Shown one piece after another: positions 1 through 6,862 of a stretch of 12,170 nt of DNA (position 1 is its first letter; each line of letters starts with the position of its first letter). A program made the translations under genes and the position numbers. The stretch lies in contig CAYJLW010000103.1 in the NCBI GenBank assembly GCA_964370965.1, positions 1 to 12,170 on the forward strand. Reading direction: 5' to 3'. Below the pieces are notes generated by a model that saw only the letters and a program-made list of their open reading frames with translations, ran no database searches and was not told the DNA's origin. This DNA comes from CAYJLW01 sp964370965. Lineage in GTDB: Bacteria > Actinomycetota > Acidimicrobiia > UBA2766.

Positions 1-87
<87 letters not shown>

Positions 88-117
88 GTTCGGTCTGAGA
101 CGAATGGGAGGTGGGCT

Positions 118-411
118 CTACGCCCGGGCGTCGAGGTAGTGGGGACGGGAGTCGGGGGTGGCGGCGGCCGGGCGGCGGGGGAGGGCGTCGAGGGCCCGGC
201 GCACCTCCGCCAGGCTCGCCGACATGGCTGTTTCGTGGCGGCGGATCTCTCCCAGGAGGGCCTCCGCCCGGGGACGCAGCGTCTGCGGGACGGGCCCGGG
301 GTCGGCGGGCGGGTGGGGAGCGGCCCCCCGGCCGGAGTGCCCGTCCGCAGCCAGCCAGGTCTCCAGCTCGCTCAGGTAGGACTCCCAGGCGGGTGTGCCG
401 GGGTGTCTCAC
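118..411 (-). CDS. small protein of unknown function, coupled to the glycosyltransferase
   Basis: This is a 97-residue protein that I do not recognise. It starts at GTG (411-409), which overlaps the TGA stop of the upstream glycosyltransferase (410-408) in a GTGA arrangement. That is typical of translational coupling and is why I chose this start. The same frame stays open far upstream, but there it reads as Arg/Pro/Gly-rich shadow of the glycosyltransferase. Composition changes sharply to normal protein at the GTG. The N-terminus (PAWESYLSELETWLAA, about residues 7-22) looks helical. A Pro-rich linker follows (about 31-43), then a long helix with coiled-coil character (about 46-78, rich in Ala, Glu, Arg and Leu), and a Pro/Ala-rich tail ending HYLDARA. 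There is no signal peptide or membrane segment. Size and helical build recall flagellar export chaperones of the FlgN/FliT type, but that is resemblance only. It is the last gene visible on this strand. Confidence 0.72.
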   Translation of the reverse strand: MRHPGTPAWESYLSELETWLAADGHSGRGAAPHPPADPGPVPQTLRPRAEALLGEIRRHETAMSASLAEVRRALDALPRRPAAATPDSRPHYLDARA

Positions 412-2867
412 AGCTCCGCGCCCGCCAGGTCCACGGAGCGGAGCCACGCTCCGGCGCGGTCCTTGAGGTCCTCGCCGCCGCCGCCGTGGTCGAGGCCGTG
501 GCGCACGACCGAGACGGCCTCGCCGGTCGCGCCCAGGCCGTGGAGGAGCTCGCCCAGGCGGAGGCAGCGCTCCAGGGTGATGGCGGCGCCGAGGACGAAG
601 GCGTCGAGGAGGTCGGGACAGATCTCGTTCAGCAGGAGCAGCGCCTCCTCGAAGTCCTCTACCCGGACGGCCCCCGCGGCCATCTGCATGTGTTTGCGGG
701 AGCGCTCGTCCTCGAACGCCGTGCGGGCGAGGGCACCGGCGAGCACCCGCTGCATGGGGTCGAGGGAGAAGTCCCGGGCCTGGGCGACAAGGGGGCAGTG
801 CTCGCCGAGGCCGAGCGCCCGGAGCCGGGCGGACCACTCCAGGGCCCGTTCCGGCGGCAGCTTCACGGCCAGGCGGATCGCGCCGGCGAGGAGGCCGCCG
901 TTCGCGGGCTCTGTCTCCCAGAGGGCTTCGGCGAGAGCGTCGGCGGCCTCGGGGACCGCCCCGAGAAGCTGGGCCATGACCGGCGCGATCCGGTCCATGG
1001 GCACGAGGGCGGCGATCTCGGTGTTCCCCTGCCCCGCCCTGTGGGCGGCATCGACGAGGGCGGCCCATATCGGGAGGTCGGAGCCGCTCCGGCGGATCGC
1101 CCCCAGGAAGCAGCCGGCGGCGCCCTCCCAGTCCTCGGCGGCGCTGCGGGCGACCCCGCGGTGCACGTCGAGCATCGCCTCGGGGTACTTCCAGTCCTCG
1201 TCCTCGAGGATCTCGACGCGGTCGAGACAGGCGAGGGCCGCCTCGTGGTCGCCGAGGTTGAGGCGGGCGACGCCTTCCAGGTAGTCGGCGATCCCGAGCA
1301 CGTCGCTGTGCTCGCGGAGACGCTCGATCCAGGGCAGAGCCTCCTCCGGGCGCCCCAGCGCCACGAGCGTCTCGGCGACGCCCTTGACCGCCGTGCGGAG
1401 CTGCACCGGGTTGGTGGAGGCGTCGACGGCGCCCCGGAAGGACTCCAGCGCCTCCTCGGGTTGGCCGGCGAAGGAGAGGCTGCGGGCCACGTTGAGGAGG
1501 CTGTGGGCGCTCGTGTCGTTGTCGTCCTCTAGTCCCGCCCGCGCGACCCGGAGGTTGCGCTCCTGCTTGTCCTTGCGCGCGATGGCGTCGGCGCTGTAGC
1601 CGGTGTGCACGATACGGACGTCGTCGAGCAGCGCCGAGGCCAGGGGTGGCTGGCCGGGGCGCTCCACGACCTGCTCGTGGAGGCGGCCGCGCCATTCCCC
1701 CCGCTCCCTGCGGAAGAGGCGGATGTTGCGGTGTTCCGTGGCGTTCTCGGCGGACGCGCCCTCGGAGACGTTCACGATCGGGACGACGAGCGCGTCCGGG
1801 GCGGCGGGCGAGTCGAGGCGCTCCCGGAGGCGGGCGATGTCGGTCTCGATCGTCTCGTCCGCGTCGAGGTGGAGGATCCAGCGGCCCCGGCAATGGGCGA
1901 GGGCGGCGTTGCGAGCCCGGGCGAAGTCGTCGTCCCAGGTGCCCTCGATCACGGTGGCGCCGGCACGCCGCGCCAGGGCGAGCGTGTTGTCGGTCGACCC
2001 GGTGTCGTACACCACGACCTCGTCCGCGAGCCGGTCGAGGCTGGCGAAGCACCGGGGAAGGTCGTTCTCCTCGTTCTTCACGATCAGGCAGGCCGACAGG
2101 AGCGGCTCGTCGCCGGCGGCGGAGGTCCGCTGCCGGCGGGAGCGGCCCGCACCAGAGCGCGGCCCGGGCGGGGGCGCCTGGCGGCCGGACCCGGGCGAGG
2201 TCACGTGCACGAGGGCGCCCTGGGCGACGGCCCGGCTGCGCCCCCTGCGGCGGGCGCCGTCGGACAGGAGGCGGCCGAGGTCGCCGTGGTCTCTCGCCTC
2301 CCGGAGGGCCGTGGCGTCAGGGACGTCTTCGCGGCGCAGGGCGCTGCACAAAGACGACAGCTCCGGGGCCGTCGTGACGTCGTCGCCGTGCTCCCCGTAG
2401 CGGGCCCGGGCGGCGGAGTTGAGGCCGCTCTGGCCCTCGAGGAGGAAGGCGAACTCGTGCAGCTTCTGCGCCGGGTGGTTCACGTCGCCCGCCATGCGGG
2501 GCCCGACGAGGCCCACCGTCTCGTCCCCCAGGGCGCGGCACAGGACGTCGAGCCAGCGGTGGGACACCAGGACACGGGGGGCGAGGGCGAGGACCAGGGC
2601 GGCCGTGGCCGCCGCCACGCCCCCGGCGAACGTCTCCCCGGTGGACGCGCCCGCCGGGACGGTCCGGGCCCGGGCCCAGGTGCACTGCCCGAGACCGGCG
2701 AGGGTGACGGCGTCGTCGGCGGGCACGACGACCACGACTTCGTCGTGGATGTCGAGTGTGGGCCGGAGGGTGTCGAGACAGCGTTTCGTCTCCGGCCAAC
2801 TCGACTCGGTGAGGACGACGATCGTCGCCGGTGTCCGCTGCCGGGATCTCGACTGGGTGTCTTTCAT
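408..2867 (-). CDS. two-domain family 2 glycosyltransferase with TPR-like C-terminal region
   Basis: This 819-residue protein probably transfers a sugar from a nucleotide donor. Residues about 13-225 form a degenerate GT2-like domain (TIVVLTESSWPETKRCLDTL at the start) without a clear acidic DXD. After a Pro/Gly/Arg-rich linker, a complete GT-A domain begins near 255 with PLLSACLIVKNEEN. It carries DTGSTDNT (288-295) and the metal-binding DAD within LDADET (335-337). From about 445 onward there are helical repeats resembling tetratricopeptide repeats (for example AGQPEEALESFRGA and LGRPEEALPWIERL). I chose the ATG at 2867, giving MKDTQSRS, because AGGTGAGAG lies just upstream. The frame stays open to an ATG at 2975, but that would add 36 unconserved-looking residues and run into the promoter-like palindrome. 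Its location beside flgN-flgK-flgL makes flagellin or hook-protein glycosylation a reasonable inference. The acceptor and sugar cannot be read from sequence. Confidence 0.88.
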   Translation of the reverse strand: MKDTQSRSRQRTPATIVVLTESSWPETKRCLDTLRPTLDIHDEVVVVVPADDAVTLAGLGQCTWARARTVPAGASTGETFAGGVAAATAALVLALAPRVLVSHRWLDVLCRALGDETVGLVGPRMAGDVNHPAQKLHEFAFLLEGQSGLNSAARARYGEHGDDVTTAPELSSLCSALRREDVPDATALREARDHGDLGRLLSDGARRRGRSRAVAQGALVHVTSPGSGRQAPPPGPRSGAGRSRRQRTSAAGDEPLLSACLIVKNEENDLPRCFASLDRLADEVVVYDTGSTDNTLALARRAGATVIEGTWDDDFARARNAALAHCRGRWILHLDADETIETDIARLRERLDSPAAPDALVVPIVNVSEGASAENATEHRNIRLFRRERGEWRGRLHEQVVERPGQPPLASALLDDVRIVHTGYSADAIARKDKQERNLRVARAGLEDDNDTSAHSLLNVARSLSFAGQPEEALESFRGAVDASTNPVQLRTAVKGVAETLVALGRPEEALPWIERLREHSDVLGIADYLEGVARLNLGDHEAALACLDRVEILEDEDWKYPEAMLDVHRGVARSAAEDWEGAAGCFLGAIRRSGSDLPIWAALVDAAHRAGQGNTEIAALVPMDRIAPVMAQLLGAVPEAADALAEALWETEPANGGLLAGAIRLAVKLPPERALEWSARLRALGLGEHCPLVAQARDFSLDPMQRVLAGALARTAFEDERSRKHMQMAAGAVRVEDFEEALLLLNEICPDLLDAFVLGAAITLERCLRLGELLHGLGATGEAVSVVRHGLDHGGGGEDLKDRAGAWLRSVDLAGAEL

Positions 2868-2969
2868 GCTCTCACCTGCTGTGTCGGCAGTGTGGCGCCA
2901 TGTGAGAGGCTCGGCCCCGGGTCTCCCCGCTCTCTCGACCCGATCGGGCCCGCCGCCACAACACAAGGG

Positions 2970-2996
2970 AAACATCGGCGCGTTGACAGCCGATGT
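2970..2996 (+). promoter_or_regulatory. candidate sigma-28-like promoter for flgN-flgK-flgL
   Basis: AAACATCG, an 11-nt spacer and GCCGATGT lie 73 nt before the flgN start. The second box matches six of eight positions of the flagellar sigma-28 -10 consensus GCCGATAA, and the spacer equals the N11 of that class. The -35 match is weak (AAA shared). The site is the right arm of a perfect 8-bp inverted repeat (2972-2979 and 2989-2996, 9-nt spacer), so the same DNA offers a promoter in each direction. GCCGATAC at 3032-3039 is a second possible -10. Confidence 0.4.
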
Positions 2997-2998
2997 GT
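2972..2998 (-). promoter_or_regulatory. candidate sigma-28-like promoter for the glycosyltransferase
   Basis: Read on the minus strand, the sequence is ACACATCG, 11 nt, then GCCGATGT, which mirrors the plus-strand site through the ACATCGGC/GCCGATGT palindrome. It lies 104 nt before the chosen glycosyltransferase start. The shared palindrome would either co-activate the two divergent units or be a symmetric operator. No transcript evidence is available. Confidence 0.33.
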
Positions 2999-3069
2999 AG
3001 GGAATTTCCGCTCAGCTCGGGGCCGGGAGTCGCCGATACACCCCAGTAGCGAGGCTCCGAGAGGTACCT

Positions 3070-3570
3070 GTGGACCTGCAGCAGGTCTCTGACATCTTGT
3101 GGCGGGAACGACAACTGCTCGAACTCCTCGTCTTCAAGCTCGAGGAGGAGCAGCTCATCCTGGCGTCCGGGCGGCCCAAGTGGCTGCCCCAGGCCACGCG
3201 CGAGGTCGAGATGGTCGTGAAGGAGATCCGCCTCCTCGAGAAGACGAGGGCGGGCGCCGTCGACCGGCTCGCCCGCCACCTCGGCATCTCGCCGGGGCCG
3301 TCTCTGGGCCAGCTCGTGGAAGCCGTGCCCGGGCCCTGGCAGAACGTGTTCCGGGAGCACAGGCGGGCCTTCCTCGAGTTCACCGAGACGATCACGTCAC
3401 TCACGGAGGCCAACCGCGAGCTCCTCCAGAGCGGGGCGGACGCCGCCCGGGAGGCGCTCGCCTGGCTGACGTCGGGGGAGAGCGACGTCGCGAAGGTGAG
3501 CACGTACGCCCCTGACGGGCGTAACGACGAACTCGGCGACGCGCCCCGCCTCCTGGACGAGGCGCTGTGA
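3070..3570 (+). CDS. flgN: flagellar export chaperone FlgN
   Basis: The product is 166 residues, the usual size of FlgN. FlgN-family proteins are cytoplasmic chaperones that bind the C-termini of FlgK and FlgL and deliver them to the flagellar export gate. The protein is almost entirely helical. Its N-terminus (LWRERQLLELLVFKLEEEQL, about 9-28) matches the family pattern of an early coiled coil, followed by a WLPQATREVEMVVKEIRLLE helix and a Glu/Ala-rich C-terminal helix. There is no signal peptide. The start is GTG at 3070, with a GAGAGGT ribosome-binding site at 3059-3065; spacing is short (about 4-5 nt). It is followed by flgK and flgL, its expected clients, on the same strand. The stop codon (3568-3570) lies inside the TGTGAGC that begins the intergenic repeat, so the repeat abuts the gene without altering its end. 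Confidence is high because of context plus architecture. Confidence 0.87.
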   Translation: MDLQQVSDILWRERQLLELLVFKLEEEQLILASGRPKWLPQATREVEMVVKEIRLLEKTRAGAVDRLARHLGISPGPSLGQLVEAVPGPWQNVFREHRRAFLEFTETITSLTEANRELLQSGADAAREALAWLTSGESDVAKVSTYAPDGRNDELGDAPRLLDEAL

Positions 3571-3907
3571 GCTCTCAAAGGGGGGACTGGCGTCCCCCCT
3601 TTGGAACTCCCCTGTCGGCGNNNNNNNNNNNNNNNNNNNNNNNNNNNNNNNNNNNNNNNNNNNNNNNNNNNNNNNNNNNNNNNNNNNNNNNNNNNNNNNN
3701 NNNNNNNNNNNNNNNNNNNNGCAGAGCCGCCCCTCACCTGGCCGGCCGCCGTCCGATTCGGGGCTGAGTGTGAGCTCTCAAAGGGGGGACTGGCGTCCCC
3801 CCTTTGGAACTCCCCTGTCGGCGGCGTGCCGTCGGAGGTGGGTCCGGGGGCGGCAGAGCCGCCCCTCACCTGGCCGGCCGCCGTCCGATTCGGGGCTGAG
3901 TGTGAGC
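3566..3907. repeat. tandem 132-bp hairpin repeat between flgN and flgK
   Basis: Two copies of one unit lie head to tail, both in the same orientation. Copy 2 (3769-3900) is complete at 132 bp. Copy 1 (3566-3768) is interrupted by the N gap. TGTGAGC occurs at 3566-3572, 3769-3775 and 3901-3907, bracketing each copy. Each unit holds a near-terminator-strength hairpin, CAAAGGGGGGAC-TGGC-GTCCCCCCTTTG (3779-3806 in copy 2, 3576-3603 in copy 1). A second hairpin, GGGGCGGC-AGA-GCCGCCCC, is at 3847-3865 in copy 2. Copies agree exactly wherever both are readable. No coding capacity is credible, although the period is divisible by three and frames stay open. It looks like a non-autonomous mobile or REP-type element that was inserted and then tandemly duplicated. 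Confidence 0.85.
3621..3720. other. assembly gap (100 N)
   Basis: Exactly 100 N, the conventional placeholder for a gap of unknown or unverified length. The left edge stops at unit position 55 and the right edge resumes at unit position 85 of the flanking 132-bp repeat. The true missing sequence would therefore be 29 bases if only one unit is interrupted, or 29 plus a multiple of 132 if further copies were collapsed. No gene needs to be placed in it. Confidence 0.95.
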
Positions 3908-3921
3908 AAGGGAGGCGGGCC

Positions 3922-5289
3922 GTGTCGGACTTCGCAGCGCTGAACACCGCTCTCAGTGCCCTGTACGCGCAGCGTCGCGGCATGGAGATGGCCGGGCACA
4001 ACGTGGCCAACGTGAACACGGAGGGCTACACCCGCCAGCGGGTGCAGCTCGAATCCGCCGCCGGGGTCGCGATCCCCGGCATCCACGCCAAGACCCTCAT
4101 GGGCACGGGCGGCGTCCGTGTGGCCGACCTGCAGCGCTTGCAGGACGCCTTCCTGGAGGCCCGCGGCCTCAGTGAGCACGCTCTCGACGCCGGCCTCCGG
4201 GGGTCTGCCTCGCTCCTGACCCGGATCGAGGGGATCTTCGCGGAACCGGGCGAGAACGGCGTCGCCTCTCTCCTGTCGGAGTTCTGGTCGTCCTGGGACG
4301 ACGTGGGAAACCAGCCCCAGGACACGGCCGCCAGAGCGCAACTCCTGGAGCGCGCCCAGACCCTCGTGTCCGCGCTGAACCAGGCGGACGCCAACCTGTC
4401 TTCACTGCGGACCCGGACGATCGACGAGATGAAGGCCCAGGTCGCCGAGGTGAACGCCGCGGCCCTGGAGATCGCCGAGTTGAACCAGTCCATTGCCCGC
4501 TCCACGCTGGCGGGGCTGTCGCCCAACGACCTCCTCGACAAGCGCGACCTCCTCATCGGGAACCTCGCCGAGCAGGTCGGTGTCACGGTGCGCGACGGCG
4601 ACAACGGGGTCAGGAACGTCTTCCTCGGGGGCACGGCGCTCGTCCTGGGCTCGGACGCCCAGTCGCTGTACGTCGACGACATGGGTTCGCCCGTCGTCCT
4701 GAAATGGACGACCGACGGGTACGCGGCCACGGTGTCCAACGGCGAGATGTCCGCCCGGCTCGCAGGTGTGAACGCCGTCATCCCCGCGGACCGGGCCGCG
4801 CTCGACAACCTCGCCGCGCTCCTCGTGACGACCGTGAACACGCAGCACGCCCTCGGGTACGCCCTGGACGGCACCACCACCGGAGTGGCCTTCTTCGACC
4901 CCGCCTACACGACGGCGGCTTCCGTGCGTGTGGACGGCACCCTCGCCGGGAACCCGTCGCTCATCGCCGCCGCCTCCGCCGCCTCTTCCCCCATGAGCGG
5001 GGGGAACGCCCACGCCCTCGCCGAGCTCGCCAACCTCGCGGGGGGCCCGGACGAGAGCTACCGGACCTTCATCGTGGGCATGGGCGTGACGGTGCAGACG
5101 ACAAACCGGCGGGTCGAGGTGCAGGGAGACATCGTGGCCCAGGTGGACAACGCCCGTCTCAGCGAGTCCGGCGTGAACCTCGACGAGGAGATGACGAACA
5201 TGCTCGCCTACCAGCGGGCGTACGAGGCGGCGAGCCGCTTCATGCGGGCCGTGGACGAGATGATCGGCGTCCTGCTGGGGATCGTATGA
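3922..5289 (+). CDS. flgK: flagellar hook-associated protein 1 (FlgK)
   Basis: This 455-residue protein is the first junction protein between hook and filament, exported by the flagellar type III apparatus, and is near the short end of the family range. The N-terminus shows the rod/hook-family signature NVANVNTEGYTRQR (27-40). NDLLDKRDLLIGNLAEQVG (202-220) is the characteristic FlgK segment. The C-terminal SGVNLDEEMTNMLAYQRAYE (about 416-435) is the conserved bundle that closes the D0 domain. I chose GTG at 3922 (reading V-S-D-F-A-A-L-N), with AAGGGAGG at 3908-3915 and 6-nt spacing. The frame is open upstream through the repeat and gap, but that extension has no family resemblance. flgL follows 28 nt later. 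The ribosome-binding site lies immediately after the last TGTGAGC of the repeat, so translation signals survived the insertion. Confidence 0.95.
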   Translation: MSDFAALNTALSALYAQRRGMEMAGHNVANVNTEGYTRQRVQLESAAGVAIPGIHAKTLMGTGGVRVADLQRLQDAFLEARGLSEHALDAGLRGSASLLTRIEGIFAEPGENGVASLLSEFWSSWDDVGNQPQDTAARAQLLERAQTLVSALNQADANLSSLRTRTIDEMKAQVAEVNAAALEIAELNQSIARSTLAGLSPNDLLDKRDLLIGNLAEQVGVTVRDGDNGVRNVFLGGTALVLGSDAQSLYVDDMGSPVVLKWTTDGYAATVSNGEMSARLAGVNAVIPADRAALDNLAALLVTTVNTQHALGYALDGTTTGVAFFDPAYTTAASVRVDGTLAGNPSLIAAASAASSPMSGGNAHALAELANLAGGPDESYRTFIVGMGVTVQTTNRRVEVQGDIVAQVDNARLSESGVNLDEEMTNMLAYQRAYEAASRFMRAVDEMIGVLLGIV

Positions 5290-5317
5290 CGGCGGGCATG
5301 TACGAAGGAGCGACGCG

Positions 5318-6220
5318 ATGGCGATAGGGCGGGTCACGCAGGCGGGGATGAGCCGCAATGCCCTCGACGGTCTGCAGCGCTCCATGACGCGCCTCCAGCG
5401 CGTGCAGGAGCAGCTCTCCTCGGGCAAGCAGGTGTCCAAGCCGTCCGACTCGCCGTCGGGGACGCTCACGGCCATGCAGAGCCGTTCCGCGATCCGTCGC
5501 CAGGAGCAGTTCGTGCGCAACGCCCAGGACGGTGCCGCCTGGCTGGGTACCGCCGACCGGGCGCTCACGAACAGCCTCGACCTCATCAGGCGCGTCCGGG
5601 AGCTCGTCGTCACCGGCGCCAACGACGGGGCCATGGACCCGGCGGGCCGGGCGGCGCTCGCCGAGGAGGTCGACATGGCCCGCCTCGGCCTCTTCTCCGA
5701 GGCGGGCACGGAGTACATGGGCAAGCCCGTCTTCGCCGGCACGAGCGACAGCGCTGTCGTCTTCGACAGCGCCGGCGTCTACCAGGGGAACTCCGGTCTC
5801 GTGGAGCGAACCCTGGCGCCGGGGGTGCAGATGGAGGTGAACATCCCTGGCGACGACGTCTTCGGGAGCGGGGCCACGGGAGTGTTCGCCCTCCTGAGCG
5901 ACATCGCGGCGCACCTCCGCAGCGCCCTCCCCGCAGACCACGCGCTCCTCGGCACCACAGACCTCGACGCGCTCGACGCCGCGAGCGAGACGATCCTGAA
6001 CGCGGTCGGCGCCACGGGCGCCCGCTACAACAGGGTGGAACGCCTGCAGTCCAAGGCTGAGGACACCATCCTCGCGCTCCGTTCCCAGCTCTCCGAGAGC
6101 GAGGATCTGGATCTCCCCAAGGCCATCACCGACATGCAGCTCCAGGAGGTCGCCTACCAGGCCGCCCTGGGCGCCACGGCCCGGGTCCTACAGCCCTCCC
6201 TCCTCGACTTCCTCCGCTAG
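5318..6220 (+). CDS. flgL: flagellar hook-associated protein 3 (FlgL)
   Basis: A 300-residue member of the flagellin superfamily that forms the second junction layer between FlgK and the filament. The N-terminal helical domain (about 5-140) includes MTRLQRVQEQLSSGKQVSKP and an RNAQDGAAWLGTADRALTNS helix. The central MGKPVFAGTSDSAVVFD (in place of the common RYLFSGT-type segment) is typical of FlgL rather than flagellin. The C-terminal helices (about 218-300), including DLPKAITDMQLQEVAYQAAL, close the D0/D1 core. The start at ATG 5318 has GAAGGAG at 5304-5310 and 7-nt spacing. It sits 28 nt after flgK and very likely shares its transcript. The TAG stop is immediately followed by the third repeat copy at 6221. 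In some bacteria fliW and csrA follow flgL; neither is present here. Confidence 0.93.
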   Translation: MAIGRVTQAGMSRNALDGLQRSMTRLQRVQEQLSSGKQVSKPSDSPSGTLTAMQSRSAIRRQEQFVRNAQDGAAWLGTADRALTNSLDLIRRVRELVVTGANDGAMDPAGRAALAEEVDMARLGLFSEAGTEYMGKPVFAGTSDSAVVFDSAGVYQGNSGLVERTLAPGVQMEVNIPGDDVFGSGATGVFALLSDIAAHLRSALPADHALLGTTDLDALDAASETILNAVGATGARYNRVERLQSKAEDTILALRSQLSESEDLDLPKAITDMQLQEVAYQAALGATARVLQPSLLDFLR

Positions 6221-6354
6221 ATCTCAAAGGGGGGACTGCGTCCCCTCTTTGGTACCCCCCTGGCCCTTGACCGCGTGCTGCCGTGCGGTGGGGTCCGGGG
6301 CGGCGGAGCCGCCCCTACGGGTCTGGCGGGGCGGCCGCCCCGAGGTCGGGCTGA
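6221..6354. repeat. diverged third copy of the hairpin repeat, flgL-fliS convergent region
   Basis: The sequence begins ATCTCAAAGGGGGGAC and follows the 3566-3907 unit along its length in the same orientation, with many substitutions and small indels. Both hairpins persist. The first is AAAGGGGGGAC-TGC-GTCCCCTCTTT (6226-6250), with one G-T wobble and a shortened loop. The second is GGGGCGGC-GGA-GCCGCCCC (6297-6315), where only the loop changed. It abuts the flgL stop directly and lies between two converging genes, so it may act as a two-way terminator. The 3' boundary is approximate. I see no matching flanking duplication here. Confidence 0.75.
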
Positions 6355-6448
6355 AGGGATGCTGTTTCCACGGGATATCGGGTGTCCGGCATCACTTTGG
6401 ACCCGCCGCCGGGGTGTGGGACCTCCGCGGGCCGGGGCGGGGTTGCCG

Positions 6449-6850
6449 CTACCGGATCGCCGGCGCCTCTTCGCCCTCTTGGGTGAGGGTGGTGGCGGCG
6501 TCGCTCCAGGCGTCGCGGAGGGGTTCCACGAGGCCCCGGCAGAGCGCCACGGTCTCGGGGTCCTTCCTCACGTTGGCCTGCACGAGCTGGGTGAGGAGGT
6601 AGGAGTAGACGGCGGCGAGGGCGTCGGCGCCGTCCCAGAGGTCGGGCCTGAGGGAGGACCGGAGCTCCAGCACGATGTCCTGGGCGTGGAGGAGGCGGTC
6701 GTGGGCGTCGTCGGCCCGCTGGGCTCGCAGGTGCGTCTCCGCCAAGGTGAGGTCGCGCACGAGCGCGTCGTAGAGCATCACGATCAGGCGGGCCGGGCTC
6801 GACGTGGACACCGTGTCGGCGAGGTAGCGGTTGCGGACGGGATCGGTCAT
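6449..6850 (-). CDS. fliS: flagellin export chaperone FliS
   Basis: The product is 133 residues, the normal FliS length. FliS is a cytoplasmic helical-bundle chaperone that binds the C-terminal D0 segment of flagellin, prevents premature polymerisation and targets it to the export gate. The N-terminus shows the family pattern NRYLADTVSTSSPARLIVML followed by YDALVRDL (about 7-34). The last helices contain VYSYLLTQLVQANVRKDPET. The start ATG at 6850 is preceded by GGGGAGAG at good spacing and lies 12 nt after the fliD stop, so the two are one operon. Its likely clients, the three flagellins, are encoded at 9501 onward on the other strand. The C-terminal tail is short and acidic before a final AIR. 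Confidence 0.93.
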   Translation of the reverse strand: MTDPVRNRYLADTVSTSSPARLIVMLYDALVRDLTLAETHLRAQRADDAHDRLLHAQDIVLELRSSLRPDLWDGADALAAVYSYLLTQLVQANVRKDPETVALCRGLVEPLRDAWSDAATTLTQEGEEAPAIR

Positions 6851-6862
6851 GGTCGCTCTCCC

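Noticed and set aside
412..2052. Long minus-strand open frame rich in Arg, Pro and Gly, continuous with the 97-residue protein
   Set aside because: Its composition is that of a shifted frame of the glycosyltransferase in GC-rich DNA; only the part after the GTG at 411 looks like protein.
2868..2975. N-terminal extension of the glycosyltransferase to the ATG at 2975
   Set aside because: It adds 36 residues without similarity to the family and overlaps the promoter-like palindrome. The ATG at 2867 has a good ribosome-binding site.
111..3092. Several long plus-strand open frames opposite the glycosyltransferase
   Set aside because: They are antisense shadows produced by high GC, with biased Arg/Gly/Ala composition and no family features. 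The minus-strand frame has clear GT2 motifs.
3566..3907. CRISPR-like array
   Set aside because: The 132-bp units are directly adjacent with no variable spacers, and there are no cas genes.
3601..3921. Upstream extension of flgK through the repeat and the N gap
   Set aside because: The frame is open only because the repeat is GC-rich and its period is a multiple of three. The GTG at 3922 has the correct FlgK N-terminus and ribosome site.
6355..6448. Possible short gene or extra terminator between the third repeat and the fliS stop
   Set aside because: No start with a ribosome site and no convincing stem-loop was found.
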